From contig NZ_FTOL01000002.1 in assembly GCF_900156735.1 (NCBI RefSeq), positions 62,001 to 126,000 on the forward strand: DNA of 64,000 nt, given 5' to 3'. Every line of letters starts with the position of its first letter. Position 1 is the first letter of the stretch. A program made the translations under genes and the position numbers. Of the stretch, positions 1 through 9,225 are shown piece after piece. The notes under the pieces were generated by a model. It searched no databases. It saw only the letters and a list, made by a program, of their open reading frames with translations, and was not told the origin of the DNA. The DNA comes from Chryseobacterium ureilyticum. Its GTDB lineage: Bacteria > Bacteroidota > Bacteroidia > Flavobacteriales > Weeksellaceae.

Positions 1-384
1 ATAAAATTCTGGTTCATATGCTTGTACATAGTAACACTTCTTTGCTTTAATTTTAGAATTCTTTACAGGTAAAGCACTGAAAGAATGATTGGCAAGAACT
101 ACATCTGCTTCTAAAGTATCTAGTGCTTTTCTTAGAAATTTTCGAAGTCTAAACATCCCAAAGGTTAATACGGCAGAATCATTATTTTGATGTTCTACTA
201 CATTTCCTTTGTTATCATAATATAATAGTTTTGCTTTAGTAGGAAAATAAGGGAGATCACCATTAACATAAGATAAGAAAATGACGTCATGCCCTTCTTC
301 AATCCAATAGTTTGACAATTTTGATAAAACCCGAAAGCCCCCTGATTTTCCAAAAGAACCTACAAGTGGAATAATTATTTTCAT
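1..384 (-). CDS. Glycosyltransferase (GT4/GT1-like), N-terminal part, cut by window edge
   Basis: The reading frame opens at an ATG at 384 and runs off the left edge, giving about 128 N-terminal residues. It begins MKIIIPLVGSFGKSGG and continues with RVLSKLSNYWIEEGHDV. This is the first beta-strand, a Gly-rich loop and a helix of the GT-B N-terminal Rossmann domain, as in family 4 glycosyltransferases. Later LEADVVLANHSFSALP resembles the strand and loop after which such enzymes bind the acceptor. The gene starts 6 bp after the wzx stop, so the two are co-transcribed. It probably adds one sugar to the lipid-linked repeat unit at the inner membrane. Donor, acceptor and linkage cannot be told. 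The family is fairly clear; the exact GT family is inferred from the N-terminus only. Confidence 0.75.
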   Translation of the reverse strand, partial: MKIIIPLVGSFGKSGGFRVLSKLSNYWIEEGHDVIFLSYVNGDLPYFPTKAKLLYYDNKGNVVEHQNNDSAVLTFGMFRLRKFLRKALDTLEADVVLANHSFSALPVKNSKIKAKKCYYVQAYEPEFY

Positions 385-390
385 ACGAAA

Positions 391-1638
391 TTAATTTTTT
401 GAAAAAATTAAATTTTTAAAAATACAAATCATTGTTATTAAGTGCATAAAATAAATAAGACAATACGATTGTGTAGCACCTATAACCCCATTTAAATTGA
501 TAAAATAATAAGAGATTAAAATTAATAAAATAGCGAAAACTGTTTCTGTAATAATATACATTTTAGTCATTGATTTGGCTATCATTAAAAATCCAAGCAA
601 CCAACTCATTATTTTAAAAAAGTCTCCTAAAAGTTGCCAAAAGAAAAGGTCCTTCATAGGATAAAATTCTTTTGTAAACAAAATATTAACTATTAATTCT
701 CTAAATAAATAAATCAATACTAAGCATACAAATATTATCGGAGTAATTATTTTATATGTTTTAAAAATTTCTTTCCTTAAAAGTGAATCTACTTTTATTT
801 CTGATAATTTGGGAAGATAATATACTCCCACAGATGTTGTAACAAACAATAAATAAAGTCCTGATATTCTATTAATTCCCTCCCAAAACCCCGCTTGTTG
901 TATTGAATATTTGTTTATAATATAGCCTCTAACAAGCATTTGAGTAACAGGTACAGTAACAACTGATATTAAAGCCATTAAAGAATATGAAGAGTATTTT
1001 TTAATAGTTAACTTATCCCATTTACCTAAAAAAAATTCTTTACTAAACCAAAAATATTTTCTAATAAAAAAAATAGTTACAAACAGGATAATACTCTGAT
1101 AAGTTACATTTGCAATAAGAGCTCCTTTGAGTTGAAATTTCACAACTAAAAAAACGGTAAATAAAAGGCCTAAAATACTTGTAATAATATTTATAATTAC
1201 AAATTTTTTAAATTCTTTAAATCCATTTAAAATTGATAAAAAATAATTGTTTAGAGATAGAGGTAATAAACTTATTCCTAAAAATATAAAAACATAATAA
1301 TACTTAGGATCTAATAAAATAATTTTACTGAGGTAAGAACAAAATACAATAATTAGTAATCCCAAAAATAAGGATAATACAAAAGTGATTTTAAAACCAA
1401 CATATAAGAATTTTTTTAAAATAGTTTCTTCATTTTTAAACTCTGAAACATACTTTATTACCCCATTATTAATACCTCCTGCTCCAAAGGTTGTAAATAT
1501 GCTGGTAACATTTTGTAGCTGTCCTATTAACGCTACACCACTAGGGCCAATAATAGATGCTACTATTTTTACACTTATATAACCAGTAATTATTTTTATG
1601 AGAGTAGAAAGACCAGTAAAGGAAAATATTTTGAACAT
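391..1638 (-). CDS. wzx: Wzx-type O-antigen/repeat-unit flippase
   Basis: A 415-residue protein with about 12 hydrophobic helices spread over its whole length, beginning MFKIFSFTGLSTLIKIITGYISVKI. The N-terminal pattern with IGPSGVALIGQLQNV, and the segment FGAGGINNGVIKYVSE, are typical of the WzxE/MATE-like polysaccharide translocases. These flip undecaprenyl-pyrophosphate-linked repeat units across the inner membrane. Length fits the family (400-480). It follows the acetyltransferase gene by 25 bp and precedes a glycosyltransferase by 6 bp. With Wzc and Wza upstream this marks a Wzy-dependent assembly route. No Wzy polymerase is seen here, so it probably lies beyond the left edge. Confidence 0.85.
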   Translation of the reverse strand: MFKIFSFTGLSTLIKIITGYISVKIVASIIGPSGVALIGQLQNVTSIFTTFGAGGINNGVIKYVSEFKNEETILKKFLYVGFKITFVLSLFLGLLIIVFCSYLSKIILLDPKYYYVFIFLGISLLPLSLNNYFLSILNGFKEFKKFVIINIITSILGLLFTVFLVVKFQLKGALIANVTYQSIILFVTIFFIRKYFWFSKEFFLGKWDKLTIKKYSSYSLMALISVVTVPVTQMLVRGYIINKYSIQQAGFWEGINRISGLYLLFVTTSVGVYYLPKLSEIKVDSLLRKEIFKTYKIITPIIFVCLVLIYLFRELIVNILFTKEFYPMKDLFFWQLLGDFFKIMSWLLGFLMIAKSMTKMYIITETVFAILLILISYYFINLNGVIGATQSYCLIYFMHLITMICIFKNLIFSKN

Positions 1639-1663
1639 TAAAATTTAGTATTTTAGAGTGATA

Positions 1664-2257
1664 TTAATTTGTAATCTCTCTTATTATTTTAGCTGGTACT
1701 CCACCTATAATTACATTAGCTGGAAATTTCCCTGAAACAACTGATCCCACCGCAACTATTGAATTGTCACCAATAGAACTATTCTTAAGAATAACAACAT
1801 CATTTCCTATCCAAACATTCCTTCCAATAAATATTTCACCTATCTTTCCTATTTCACTTCTTTTAGATGGGTCAATTCCATGAGCTTCAAAATCCATAAT
1901 TGTAACATTTTGCCCTATAAGTGTCTTAGACGATATGACAATTTTATTAGCCGCACAAATAAATAGATTATTATTAGTCTGAACATCATCCTCAATTATA
2001 ATCTGGGAGTTTTTTTCTCTGGGCTGAAACTCTATTACCCCCTTATAATTATATCCTCCTCTTTTTATTCCAAATAAACAATTTTTACCTACAGTAATTT
2101 TTCCTTCTCCTCTAACCAATAATAATTGTCCTAGAGATGGAGTTTCTGAGAATTTTATTTTTCCTAATCTGAACAAGTTTCTGGTAACAAAATAATAAAA
2201 ATAGTGATGATATTTAATGAGTTTCAAATAAATAAAAACGACCTTAGCTTTAAACAT
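1664..2257 (-). CDS. Left-handed beta-helix (hexapeptide) O-acetyltransferase
   Basis: A 197-residue protein. From about residue 55 it is built of hexapeptide turns ([33 protein letters not shown]). It ends in the NodL/WcaF-type block [20 protein letters not shown] followed by VPAKIIR. The His in FEAHGID is at the place of the family's catalytic His. The hydrophobic N-terminus ([19 protein letters not shown]) may associate with the membrane. The start overlaps the end of the upstream aminotransferase gene by 8 bp, so the two are translationally coupled. Its likely role is O-acetylation of a sugar in the repeat unit using acetyl-CoA. An N-acetyltransferase of the FdtC/QdtC kind is an alternative, but the C-terminus looks more like the O-acetyltransferases. 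Confidence 0.8.
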   Translation of the reverse strand: MFKAKVVFIYLKLIKYHHYFYYFVTRNLFRLGKIKFSETPSLGQLLLVRGEGKITVGKNCLFGIKRGGYNYKGVIEFQPREKNSQIIIEDDVQTNNNLFICAANKIVISSKTLIGQNVTIMDFEAHGIDPSKRSEIGKIGEIFIGRNVWIGNDVVILKNSSIGDNSIVAVGSVVSGKFPANVIIGGVPAKIIREITN

Positions 2258-3353
2258 AATTATTTAATTTGTCAATTACTTTGGTTATTTCTTCTTCACT
2301 CATTACCGGACTAATTGGCAAACTTAAAACCTCATTATGAATTTTCTCACTGATTGGAAATGATAAATCATTCCATTCTTCATATGCTTTTTGCTTATGT
2401 GGTGGGATAGGATAGTGAATAATTGTTTGTACTCCGCTTTCTGTAAGATAAGTCTGAAGTTCATCTCTTTTCTCTGTTCTGATTACAAAAACATGCCATA
2501 CATGCTCTTTTTCATCTGCAGGATATTCTGGAAGTATAATAGCTGGATTTTTAATTCCTTCTATCATTTTTTTAGCAACTTCTCTTCTTATATTATTTTC
2601 ATTGTCAATATACTTCAGTTTGACGTCTAATACAGCTGCTTGAATTTCGTCCAGTCTAGAATTTAAACCTTGATAGATATTAACATACTTTTGATTTGAA
2701 CCATAATTAGCAAGTGCTCTTATAGCTTTTGCTAACTCATCATCATTGGTCGTCACTGCTCCAGCATCACCTAAAGCACCCAAATTTTTCCCTGGATAAA
2801 AACTAAAACCTGCAGCATCTCCAAGATTACCAGCTTTTATTCCATTCCATTCTGCACCAATTGCCTGAGCATTATCTTCTATAATTTTAAGGTGATGCTT
2901 TTCGGCAATTTTTTTAAGATTATCAGAAAAAACAACTCTTCCCTGAAGGTGAACTATAAGAATTCCTTTGGTTTTAGGCGTGATTTTTTCTTCGATTTTA
3001 GAAATATCAATATTATATGTATTGATTTCCGGTTCTACTAATACAGGAACTAGCCCGTTATCTGAAACAGCAAGAATAGAAGCTATGTAAGTATTCGAAG
3101 GAACTATAATCTCATCTCCCTTCTTCATGATTCCTAATTCAATATATGCTCTGAGAATCAAACGTAAAGCATCTAATCCATTGGCTACTCCAATAGCATG
3201 TTTTGATCCAATATATTGAGCTAATTTCTCCTCAAAGATTTTCACTTCCTCTCCTAACAGGTACCATCCTGAGCGGAAGGTTTTAACAATTCTATCTTCA
3301 ATCTCCTGCTGATAAGCCAGGTTGATTTTTTGTAAATCTAAAAACTTAATCAT
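2250..3353 (-). CDS. DegT/DnrJ/EryC1/StrS aminotransferase, FdtB/QdtB-like
   Basis: A 367-residue PLP-dependent sugar aminotransferase. The Schiff-base lysine is K189 in [16 protein letters not shown]. The cofactor-binding [10 protein letters not shown] segment lies at about 160-169, and the substrate-contact YGSNQKY and [12 protein letters not shown] segments follow. [16 protein letters not shown], together with neighbouring FdtA-like genes, is characteristic of enzymes that aminate dTDP-3-keto-6-deoxyhexoses to Fuc3N or Qui3N (FdtB, QdtB). The ATG overlaps the stop of the GNAT gene (ATGA-type, 4 bp) and the end overlaps the hexapeptide transferase. The specific sugar stereochemistry cannot be read from sequence. 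No rmlA or rmlB genes for the dTDP-4-keto-6-deoxyglucose precursor are in the window. Confidence 0.88.
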   Translation of the reverse strand: MIKFLDLQKINLAYQQEIEDRIVKTFRSGWYLLGEEVKIFEEKLAQYIGSKHAIGVANGLDALRLILRAYIELGIMKKGDEIIVPSNTYIASILAVSDNGLVPVLVEPEINTYNIDISKIEEKITPKTKGILIVHLQGRVVFSDNLKKIAEKHHLKIIEDNAQAIGAEWNGIKAGNLGDAAGFSFYPGKNLGALGDAGAVTTNDDELAKAIRALANYGSNQKYVNIYQGLNSRLDEIQAAVLDVKLKYIDNENNIRREVAKKMIEGIKNPAIILPEYPADEKEHVWHVFVIRTEKRDELQTYLTESGVQTIIHYPIPPHKQKAYEEWNDLSFPISEKIHNEVLSLPISPVMSEEEITKVIDKLNNYV

Positions 3354-4282
3354 CTTTGTTTGTATGTTAAAATATGTGAAACTTTACCTAATTTACATCC
3401 TAGTTTTTCATAAGAGTGAATTACTGCCTTATTTGTAGATGCGGGATGCATAAGAGCAAATTCTGCTCCTTGTTCTCTTAAGTGATAAGCCATTTCCGAA
3501 ATCAACTTAACATACCATCCTTGATTGGTTTTGGATGATACAGCACTTAGTACCATTTTAGAAACTTTAGTATCAATATGATCCCACCAATTCTTATAAT
3601 ACTTTGCTGTTAAAAATGAATCTGCAGGTACACCTTCTTCATTAGGAACCATCACATAATCTGCAAAACCTTTCACTGATTCTTCTGCAAATACTCCCAG
3701 AAAACTATCTGCAATGACAGGATCTAGGCAAACATCTGCATGAAATCTGTCAAAAGGATTAACCATTTCAGAGGAAACTCTTTTCAAATTTGTAATATCA
3801 GATTCTTGAGCTTCTCTAACAGCATATCTATTATTTTCAAATTTATTGAGTTCTAAATAATATGTCATTCTTGTTTCTACAAGCCTAAACATATTCTCAT
3901 TAAGAGCCTGAATAACAAAAATATCTTCAGAAGGAATTTCAATAAAAATGTAATTATCTTTTACAACATTTTCTTTAAAAGCTAAAATAGCTTTCAATAA
4001 ATTATCATAATTAGTTTCATTGAAAAGGATATACGTAAGCTTAAGAGTAGGCATTTTAAAAAAATCACTGTCCCATTCTAAAAATTCATAGAAGAAATTA
4101 TAAGTATGGCCTTCTACATCCACACTATATAGCTTACCTTCATTCATTTTCAAAAGAATGTCATTTTTAACGAAATATTCAAATGATTTCTCAATAGTAT
4201 TTCTAAAAAAACTTGTGGGTGAATAATGCAATAGTTCATTCTTTCGAAACTCTATCTGTCTTTCTATTATTTCTTTAATCAT
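3350..4282 (-). CDS. WecD-like GNAT-fold sugar N-acyltransferase
   Basis: A 310-residue protein in two parts. The first part carries [15 protein letters not shown] at about 88-102, close to the WDSxFF motif near the N-terminus of WecD (dTDP-fucosamine acetyltransferase). The second part, from about 153 ([17 protein letters not shown]), is a GNAT domain, with the later segment [20 protein letters not shown] and [18 protein letters not shown] for acyl-CoA and product contacts. The gene is overlapped at both ends by 4 bp (FabG-like before, FdtB-like after). It is the best candidate to acylate the amino group placed by the FdtB-like enzyme. The FabH/FabG pair beside it suggests the acyl group is not acetyl. 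WecD-like GNAT assignment is good; the substrate is inference. Confidence 0.75.
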   Translation of the reverse strand: MIKEIIERQIEFRKNELLHYSPTSFFRNTIEKSFEYFVKNDILLKMNEGKLYSVDVEGHTYNFFYEFLEWDSDFFKMPTLKLTYILFNETNYDNLLKAILAFKENVVKDNYIFIEIPSEDIFVIQALNENMFRLVETRMTYYLELNKFENNRYAVREAQESDITNLKRVSSEMVNPFDRFHADVCLDPVIADSFLGVFAEESVKGFADYVMVPNEEGVPADSFLTAKYYKNWWDHIDTKVSKMVLSAVSSKTNQGWYVKLISEMAYHLREQGAEFALMHPASTNKAVIHSYEKLGCKLGKVSHILTYKQR

Positions 4283-4953
4283 ATTAATGCTCCATTTAGG
4301 TCAATTGATGAACCATTGATATACTCACAATTGATTAGATAATCTACTGTTTTAAAAATATCAATAGGTTCACATAATTTTTTAGCTGGTATCTGCTTAA
4401 CTAGATTTTCAAGAAATTCTTGTGGTACCTGATTGATCATTCCTAGTTCACTATACCCCAAATTAATATTATTAATCGTTATATTCAGTCCTGCATTCTC
4501 TTGAGCTAACGATTTAGACATTCCCCATAATGCTGATTTAGATGCTGCATAAGCACTTATTCCAGGAGTACCTTTAGAGGCAACAACAGAGGAAAAATTA
4601 ATAATTCTACCAAATTTCTGAGAACGCATTATTGGTAATACTGCTCTTATACAATTGAACGAGCCTACTAGATTTACATCAATCACTTGTTTCCATGCAT
4701 CAGGATCTGATTTATGTGCAAATGCATTATAAGTAATTCCTGCGCAATTGATTAGAGTAATATTTTCTAATGACTCAGTATTACTTTCAATCCAATTTGA
4801 AACCTCTTGGTAATCTGTAACATCTACTTTAGAAAGTTCATCGGCAGAAGTGGAAGTACTGTTATAAGTGCCTAAAACTTTAACACCTAAAGATTTATAT
4901 TTTTCGTATAGGAATTTACCTATTCCTTTTGATGCTCCAATAATTATAATCAT
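4279..4953 (-). CDS. Short-chain dehydrogenase/reductase, FabG-like 3-oxoacyl reductase
   Basis: With the start at the ATG at 4953 the protein has 224 residues. A longer frame to 5022 would overlap the FabH-like gene by 41 bp and adds 23 residues with no SDR character, so the inner ATG is preferred. NAD(P) binding is shown by GASKGIG at 6-12. NCAGITY and the catalytic Ser121/Ser122, Tyr135 and Lys139 (YAASK) complete the classical SDR active site. INGSSIDLNGAL at the end is FabG-like. It lies 28 bp after the FabH-like gene and overlaps the GNAT gene by 4 bp. It probably reduces the beta-keto group made by the condensing enzyme to a hydroxyl. A sugar ketoreductase is the alternative. Confidence 0.8.
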   Translation of the reverse strand: MIIIIGASKGIGKFLYEKYKSLGVKVLGTYNSTSTSADELSKVDVTDYQEVSNWIESNTESLENITLINCAGITYNAFAHKSDPDAWKQVIDVNLVGSFNCIRAVLPIMRSQKFGRIINFSSVVASKGTPGISAYAASKSALWGMSKSLAQENAGLNITINNINLGYSELGMINQVPQEFLENLVKQIPAKKLCEPIDIFKTVDYLINCEYINGSSIDLNGALI

Positions 4954-4981
4954 AATTGTGTATATATTTTTATTACTAAAA

Positions 4982-5974
4982 CTACATCCATCTGATAATA
5001 GATGCTCCATAAGTCCAGCCACTACCTACAGCAGCAAAAAGAATAATATTTCCTTTTTTTATCTTTCCTGCTCTATGTAGTTCGTCTAATAAAATAGGTA
5101 GAGTTCCACCTGAAGTATTAGCATATTTATCCATATTTGTCATTACTTTTTCAAAAGGTAATCCAATTATTTCAGCTGTTTTTTGTAAAATTTTTATGCT
5201 TGGTTGATGTGGTACCATTAAATCTATGTCATCAATTGAGAGCCCTGTATCTTCTAAAACCTGCATAATAGCTTTTGGAAGCACTTTTGTTGCTGTTTCA
5301 TAAACAGCACTTCCATTCATTTGAAAGAAATGTTTCTTTTCATCCAATGTTTCTGAAGTTGCAGGAAACTCTGACCCACCTCCTGGAATTGTAAAATTTT
5401 CTTTACCTCTGCCATCAGAGTAAAGACGATAAGCTAAAAACCCACCATCATCCTTACAATGAGAAATAACAGCTGCTCCTGCTCCATCGCCAAAAAAGAC
5501 AGCATCTCTCCTTGTCCAATCTGTAATCTTAGAAAATGTATCTGCACCAATGATGAGAACATTATCATAAACCCCGCTTGCCACATATTGTGAAGCAACC
5601 GACATACCAAATAGGAAACCACTACAAACTGCTGAAATATCAAATGCAGCAGCATTATAAGCTTGTAATTTATCCTGAACGATACATGCCGTTGAAGGAG
5701 CTAAACGATCCGGAGTGGCAGTTGCTACAATGATTAAATCTATATCATCTTTAGTCAACCCAGCATTACTAATTGCTCTTTCACCTGCCTTCCATGCTAA
5801 ATCACTGGTAGCTTCGGTATCATCTGCTATTCTCCTTTCCTTAATGCCTAAATTTTCAAATATCCAATCAGCATTTGTATGTAAAATAGTTTCTAAATAC
5901 TCATTCGTATATATTGTTTCTGGCACATAAGATCCAGTTCCAATAATTTTAACATTTCTAACTAATTGTTTCAT
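4982..5974 (-). CDS. FabH-like beta-ketoacyl synthase III
   Basis: A 330-residue thiolase-fold condensing enzyme of full KAS III length. The active-site triad is visible as Cys117 (AVCSGFLFG), His256 (VPHQPS) and Asn286 (YANTSGGT). The FGDGAGAAVI and GSGWTYGAS blocks are also as in FabH. It would condense an acyl-CoA starter with malonyl-ACP. It is embedded among amino-sugar genes instead of fatty-acid genes. Its start overlaps the WxcM-like gene stop by one base (TAATG). A housekeeping FabH normally sits in a plsX-fabH-rpmF setting, which is absent here. The inference is that it supplies an acyl chain for sugar decoration together with the adjacent SDR and GNAT. Confidence 0.85.
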   Translation of the reverse strand: MKQLVRNVKIIGTGSYVPETIYTNEYLETILHTNADWIFENLGIKERRIADDTEATSDLAWKAGERAISNAGLTKDDIDLIIVATATPDRLAPSTACIVQDKLQAYNAAAFDISAVCSGFLFGMSVASQYVASGVYDNVLIIGADTFSKITDWTRRDAVFFGDGAGAAVISHCKDDGGFLAYRLYSDGRGKENFTIPGGGSEFPATSETLDEKKHFFQMNGSAVYETATKVLPKAIMQVLEDTGLSIDDIDLMVPHQPSIKILQKTAEIIGLPFEKVMTNMDKYANTSGGTLPILLDELHRAGKIKKGNIILFAAVGSGWTYGASIIRWM

Positions 5975-6390
5975 TATTTCAAAAATTCTAAGAAATTATT
6001 ATAGTCTCTGATATAGTCTTTTTCATTATAAGTATGGGACGCTAAGACTAAACAAATAGCACCAGAGGAAAAATTAACCTCTGAAGCCCATATACCTGGA
6101 GGAATATGTAGTCCCATATTTGGATTATTTAGAAAAACCTGTCTTTTATAAGTACCATCATCCAATTCAACTTCAAAACTTCCGCTCGCTGCAATGAGAA
6201 ATTGATGACATTCTTTATGGGCATGGGCTCCGCGGCTTTCACCACCAGCTATATCATAAAGATAGAACACTCGCTTTACATTAAAAGGAAATGAAGAATT
6301 GTTCTCAACTACAGTAAGATTTCCTTCTGCAAAATTGATTTTTCCCAAATCAATTACACTACAATCAAATACTGAAATATTATTTTTCAT
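5974..6390 (-). CDS. WxcM/FdtA-like sugar 3,4-ketoisomerase (cupin), canonical HxH
   Basis: A 138-residue single-domain cupin. The signature is GGESRGAHAHKECHQFLIAAS, with His56 and His58 at the places of the two active-site histidines described for FdtA. VFYLYDIAGG and the GLHIPPGIWASEVNFSSGA strand also match the family. FdtA converts dTDP-4-keto-6-deoxyglucose to the 3-keto isomer, the substrate of the FdtB aminotransferase encoded three genes further on. It overlaps the upstream WxcM-like gene by 11 bp and the FabH-like gene by 1 bp. Fit to family and pathway is good. The 3,4- versus C4-epimer outcome (galacto or gluco) is not decided. Confidence 0.85.
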   Translation of the reverse strand: MKNNISVFDCSVIDLGKINFAEGNLTVVENNSSFPFNVKRVFYLYDIAGGESRGAHAHKECHQFLIAASGSFEVELDDGTYKRQVFLNNPNMGLHIPPGIWASEVNFSSGAICLVLASHTYNEKDYIRDYNNFLEFLK

Positions 6391-6784
6391 TGACTAACGT
6401 TTTAAATTCTTCAAAATCTCTAATATAATCTTCGCTATTATAAGATTTATCTGATACTATAAGAGCTAATGAATTGGTAGAAAAGTTTTCTAATCTTCGC
6501 CAATACATTTTGGGGATATATAGACCATAATAAGATCTATTTAAAGAAAATCTCTCTTCTTTTATACCATCGTTCAATACTATATCAAAGCTTCCAGAAA
6601 GAGCAATAATAAATTCCTGTTGTTCTTTAAATGCATGGCTGCCTCTTACTTCTCCTCCTGGCACATCATAAATCCAGTAAGTTCTTTCTATTTCAAAAGG
6701 TAATTGATTAGGATGCTCAAAAAAAGATAGATTTCCCCGAGGGTCAACAATTTTAGGTAATGTAATAAGAAGTGGTTTATCCAT
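6380..6784 (-). CDS. Second WxcM/FdtA-like cupin, HxF variant
   Basis: A 134-residue paralogue of the next gene with the same layout (YWIYDVPGGEVRGSHAFKEQ, then FIIALSGSFDIVLNDG and GLYIPKMYWRRLENFSTNS). The residue matching the second active-site histidine is Phe52, while His50 is kept. If the FdtA mechanism holds, this copy is either inactive, a partner that stabilises a heterodimer, or works on another substrate. It begins 2 bp after the Wzc stop and overlaps its paralogue by 11 bp, so it looks like an old tandem duplication. Family is clear; function is uncertain. Confidence 0.75.
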   Translation of the reverse strand: MDKPLLITLPKIVDPRGNLSFFEHPNQLPFEIERTYWIYDVPGGEVRGSHAFKEQQEFIIALSGSFDIVLNDGIKEERFSLNRSYYGLYIPKMYWRRLENFSTNSLALIVSDKSYNSEDYIRDFEEFKTLVNEK

Positions 6785-6786
6785 AA

Positions 6787-9150
6787 TTAAAATCTATTTT
6801 TAAGTTTTGTAAACCAGTTTTGTTCTTCAGCGTGGTACCCATAACCATATTTATTACCGTATCCAAAATAATCTTTATCTACATCATTTAAAATGAAACC
6901 AACATTTTTGATTTTCTGACTACTGATACTCTTATTAGCAAAATCAATTAATGCATTTTCTGTATATTGAGACCTTGTTACATATAACGTAACATCAGCC
7001 ATATCAGCAATAAGGAACGTGTCTGTAACTAACATTAAAGGTGCTGTATCTAAAATAATATAATCGTATTTATCTTTCAGTTCTTCAATTAAGTTTTGAT
7101 AACGACCATTTGTAAGAAGCTCTGTAGGATTTGGAGGAATACTTCCTGAATAGATAACGTCTAGATAAGGATTAAATGTCGAAACATGTACAATCTCTTT
7201 ATTCGTTATCTTTTCATTATACAAATATTCTGTAAGACCTAATAATCCTTTTCTAGCCGGATTGTATCTCTGAAGCTGTGGGTTTCTGATATCCGAGCCA
7301 ATAATAATAACTTTTTTGTTTGGAGTAGCCAAAGTAAGTGCAAGGTTTACAGAAACAAAAGTTTTACCTTCACCTTTTACCGTTGACGTAACGAAGATAA
7401 TTTTAGCATCTTTCTTTTTAGGAATCATAAAATTCATATTTGTGATAAGAATTCTAAATGCTTCTGCTAAAGGAGAAAGATCATTAAGTTTTACCAATTC
7501 ATCCTGACCTCTTAATAAGCCTGGAATTTCACCAATTACCGATTTACCATGAGAAAGTTTCTCAAGATCACTTCTTGATTTTACTTTATTGTTAAGAAGA
7601 TCTTTAACATAAACAATTAAAAAAGGAATAGCAAAACCACAAACTAACGCTCCCAAAAGTATAAGTATCTTTTTGGGTGCAACAGGCTTAGGCGAAGCAT
7701 AAGCATAATCAACTATTCTTGCTTTGCTAGCCGTTACAGCTAAAGAAATTGCAGTTTCTTCTCTTTTTTGTAATAGAAGTAAGTATAAATTTTCTTTTAT
7801 TTGCTGCTGTCTCTCAATACTTCTAAACATTTTTTCCTGTGCAGGAATCTTAGTAATTTTTGAACTGATTTTATTCTGTTCTCCTTCATATTGATTTTTA
7901 GCCAGTTGAATTCCAGTTCTATTTTTAATAAGACTTTCCATTACAGAACCTTTTAAAGAAGAAATCTGTTTATTAAGATCTATTATTAATGGGTTTTGAG
8001 GCGTTGCATTTTCTAATAATCGATTTCTTTCCAATACTAATTGATTATAAGCAGAAATATTTGTAGCTGCTGTAGTATTGTTTAAGCCAACATTAGTAGG
8101 TAAAACCTGGCTGTTACTTTGCTTACTCATAAAATCGATCAAGGCATTTGTCAATTCAAGCTGAGATTCCAAATCAATTTGTTTTGCTCTTGCTTCTGCA
8201 GAAACCTCTAGATTAATTTTAGCTTCTGTTCCTAAATCTGTAATTTGATTATTAGATTTGAACCTTTCTTTTTCATTTTCTACCTGTCCTAATTCATTAG
8301 AAATAATATTAATCCTGTCATCTATAAAATCTTTTGTTTTTTTAGATTCTGAATTTTTATCTGAAATTGCTTCGTTGTTATATGCTTCAACTAATTTGTT
8401 TACTATATCTTTAGCTTTAGATACATTTGCATAATTCAAAGATAACCCTATTACTGTTGCATCTTTATTTACTAAAGCAACATTTAATATTTTTTGTAAA
8501 TTATCTACGGCACCATCAACAGTTGCATAAGAGATGTACACATCGCCCATTTCACCAGCCTCTATTTTATTAAATTGGGTATTTTTTAGAATAAGAATGT
8601 TAGCATAAGGAAGATTAATAAGTTTGTTAAACTTAGTTTTAACTTCAGGTAATTCGTCACTTGATAAGGTAATATTATCACCAGATATTTTTATTAAAAT
8701 TGGCTTTTTAGGCCCTTTTGTAAAAGGTTTTTCATTAACAACTTCAATTGTAATAGGAGATGTATTTTTATAGAGTTCTTTTTCTTTTAAACCATATTTG
8801 GTATAAACTGAAGTTTGTAATCTTAATTGTTTTACAACTTCGTGCATCAATTTTTTTGATTTAAAAATTTCAATTTCATTTTCTATACTATTGGTTCCCA
8901 TTCCTCCCAGAACCGATAAATCTTGCAATACACCGAAATCTCCGCCCCCAGAAGGAGCTTTTTTAGCATCTTTGATAAGTACAGATGATTGGATACTAAA
9001 TACTGGTGTAGCTAGTTTTAAATAAAAATAACTGATAATTAATGATAGTATAGGGATAATAACAAACCATATCCAGTTTCTTATATAAGGTTTGATTAAT
9101 TCCTGAATATTAATATTTTTCTCTGAGTCTTCAATAACTGGATTATCCAT
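6787..9150 (-). CDS. wzc: Wzc-like polysaccharide co-polymerase and BY-type tyrosine kinase
   Basis: A 787-residue inner-membrane protein. Residues about 20-45 hold the first membrane helix, followed by a Wzz-type periplasmic domain with long coiled coil to about 470. A second helix at about 500-520 ([20 protein letters not shown]) precedes the cytoplasmic kinase. Kinase motifs are Walker [16 protein letters not shown] near 590, Walker A' [13 protein letters not shown] and Walker [12 protein letters not shown]. The C-terminus has a tyrosine cluster ([16 protein letters not shown]) that would be autophosphorylated. It controls chain length and export with Wza. In Walker A' the first Asp of the DxDxR pattern is Gly. 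Confidence 0.92.
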   Translation of the reverse strand: MDNPVIEDSEKNINIQELIKPYIRNWIWFVIIPILSLIISYFYLKLATPVFSIQSSVLIKDAKKAPSGGGDFGVLQDLSVLGGMGTNSIENEIEIFKSKKLMHEVVKQLRLQTSVYTKYGLKEKELYKNTSPITIEVVNEKPFTKGPKKPILIKISGDNITLSSDELPEVKTKFNKLINLPYANILILKNTQFNKIEAGEMGDVYISYATVDGAVDNLQKILNVALVNKDATVIGLSLNYANVSKAKDIVNKLVEAYNNEAISDKNSESKKTKDFIDDRINIISNELGQVENEKERFKSNNQITDLGTEAKINLEVSAEARAKQIDLESQLELTNALIDFMSKQSNSQVLPTNVGLNNTTAATNISAYNQLVLERNRLLENATPQNPLIIDLNKQISSLKGSVMESLIKNRTGIQLAKNQYEGEQNKISSKITKIPAQEKMFRSIERQQQIKENLYLLLLQKREETAISLAVTASKARIVDYAYASPKPVAPKKILILLGALVCGFAIPFLIVYVKDLLNNKVKSRSDLEKLSHGKSVIGEIPGLLRGQDELVKLNDLSPLAEAFRILITNMNFMIPKKKDAKIIFVTSTVKGEGKTFVSVNLALTLATPNKKVIIIGSDIRNPQLQRYNPARKGLLGLTEYLYNEKITNKEIVHVSTFNPYLDVIYSGSIPPNPTELLTNGRYQNLIEELKDKYDYIILDTAPLMLVTDTFLIADMADVTLYVTRSQYTENALIDFANKSISSQKIKNVGFILNDVDKDYFGYGNKYGYGYHAEEQNWFTKLKNRF

Positions 9151-9225
9151 TATTTAGTTTTAAATTTTACAAATTGCTTTGTTATTAATTATAACAACAA
9201 AAATTGATTAGTTTTATTATTTAAA

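Noticed and set aside
4982..5022. Extended start of the FabG-like gene at 5022
   Set aside because: It overlaps the FabH-like coding region by 41 bp and adds residues with no SDR similarity; the ATG at 4953 fits the family.
5434..5655. 73-codon minus-strand frame inside the FabH-like gene
   Set aside because: It is in another frame of a well-conserved gene whose active-site motifs are intact.
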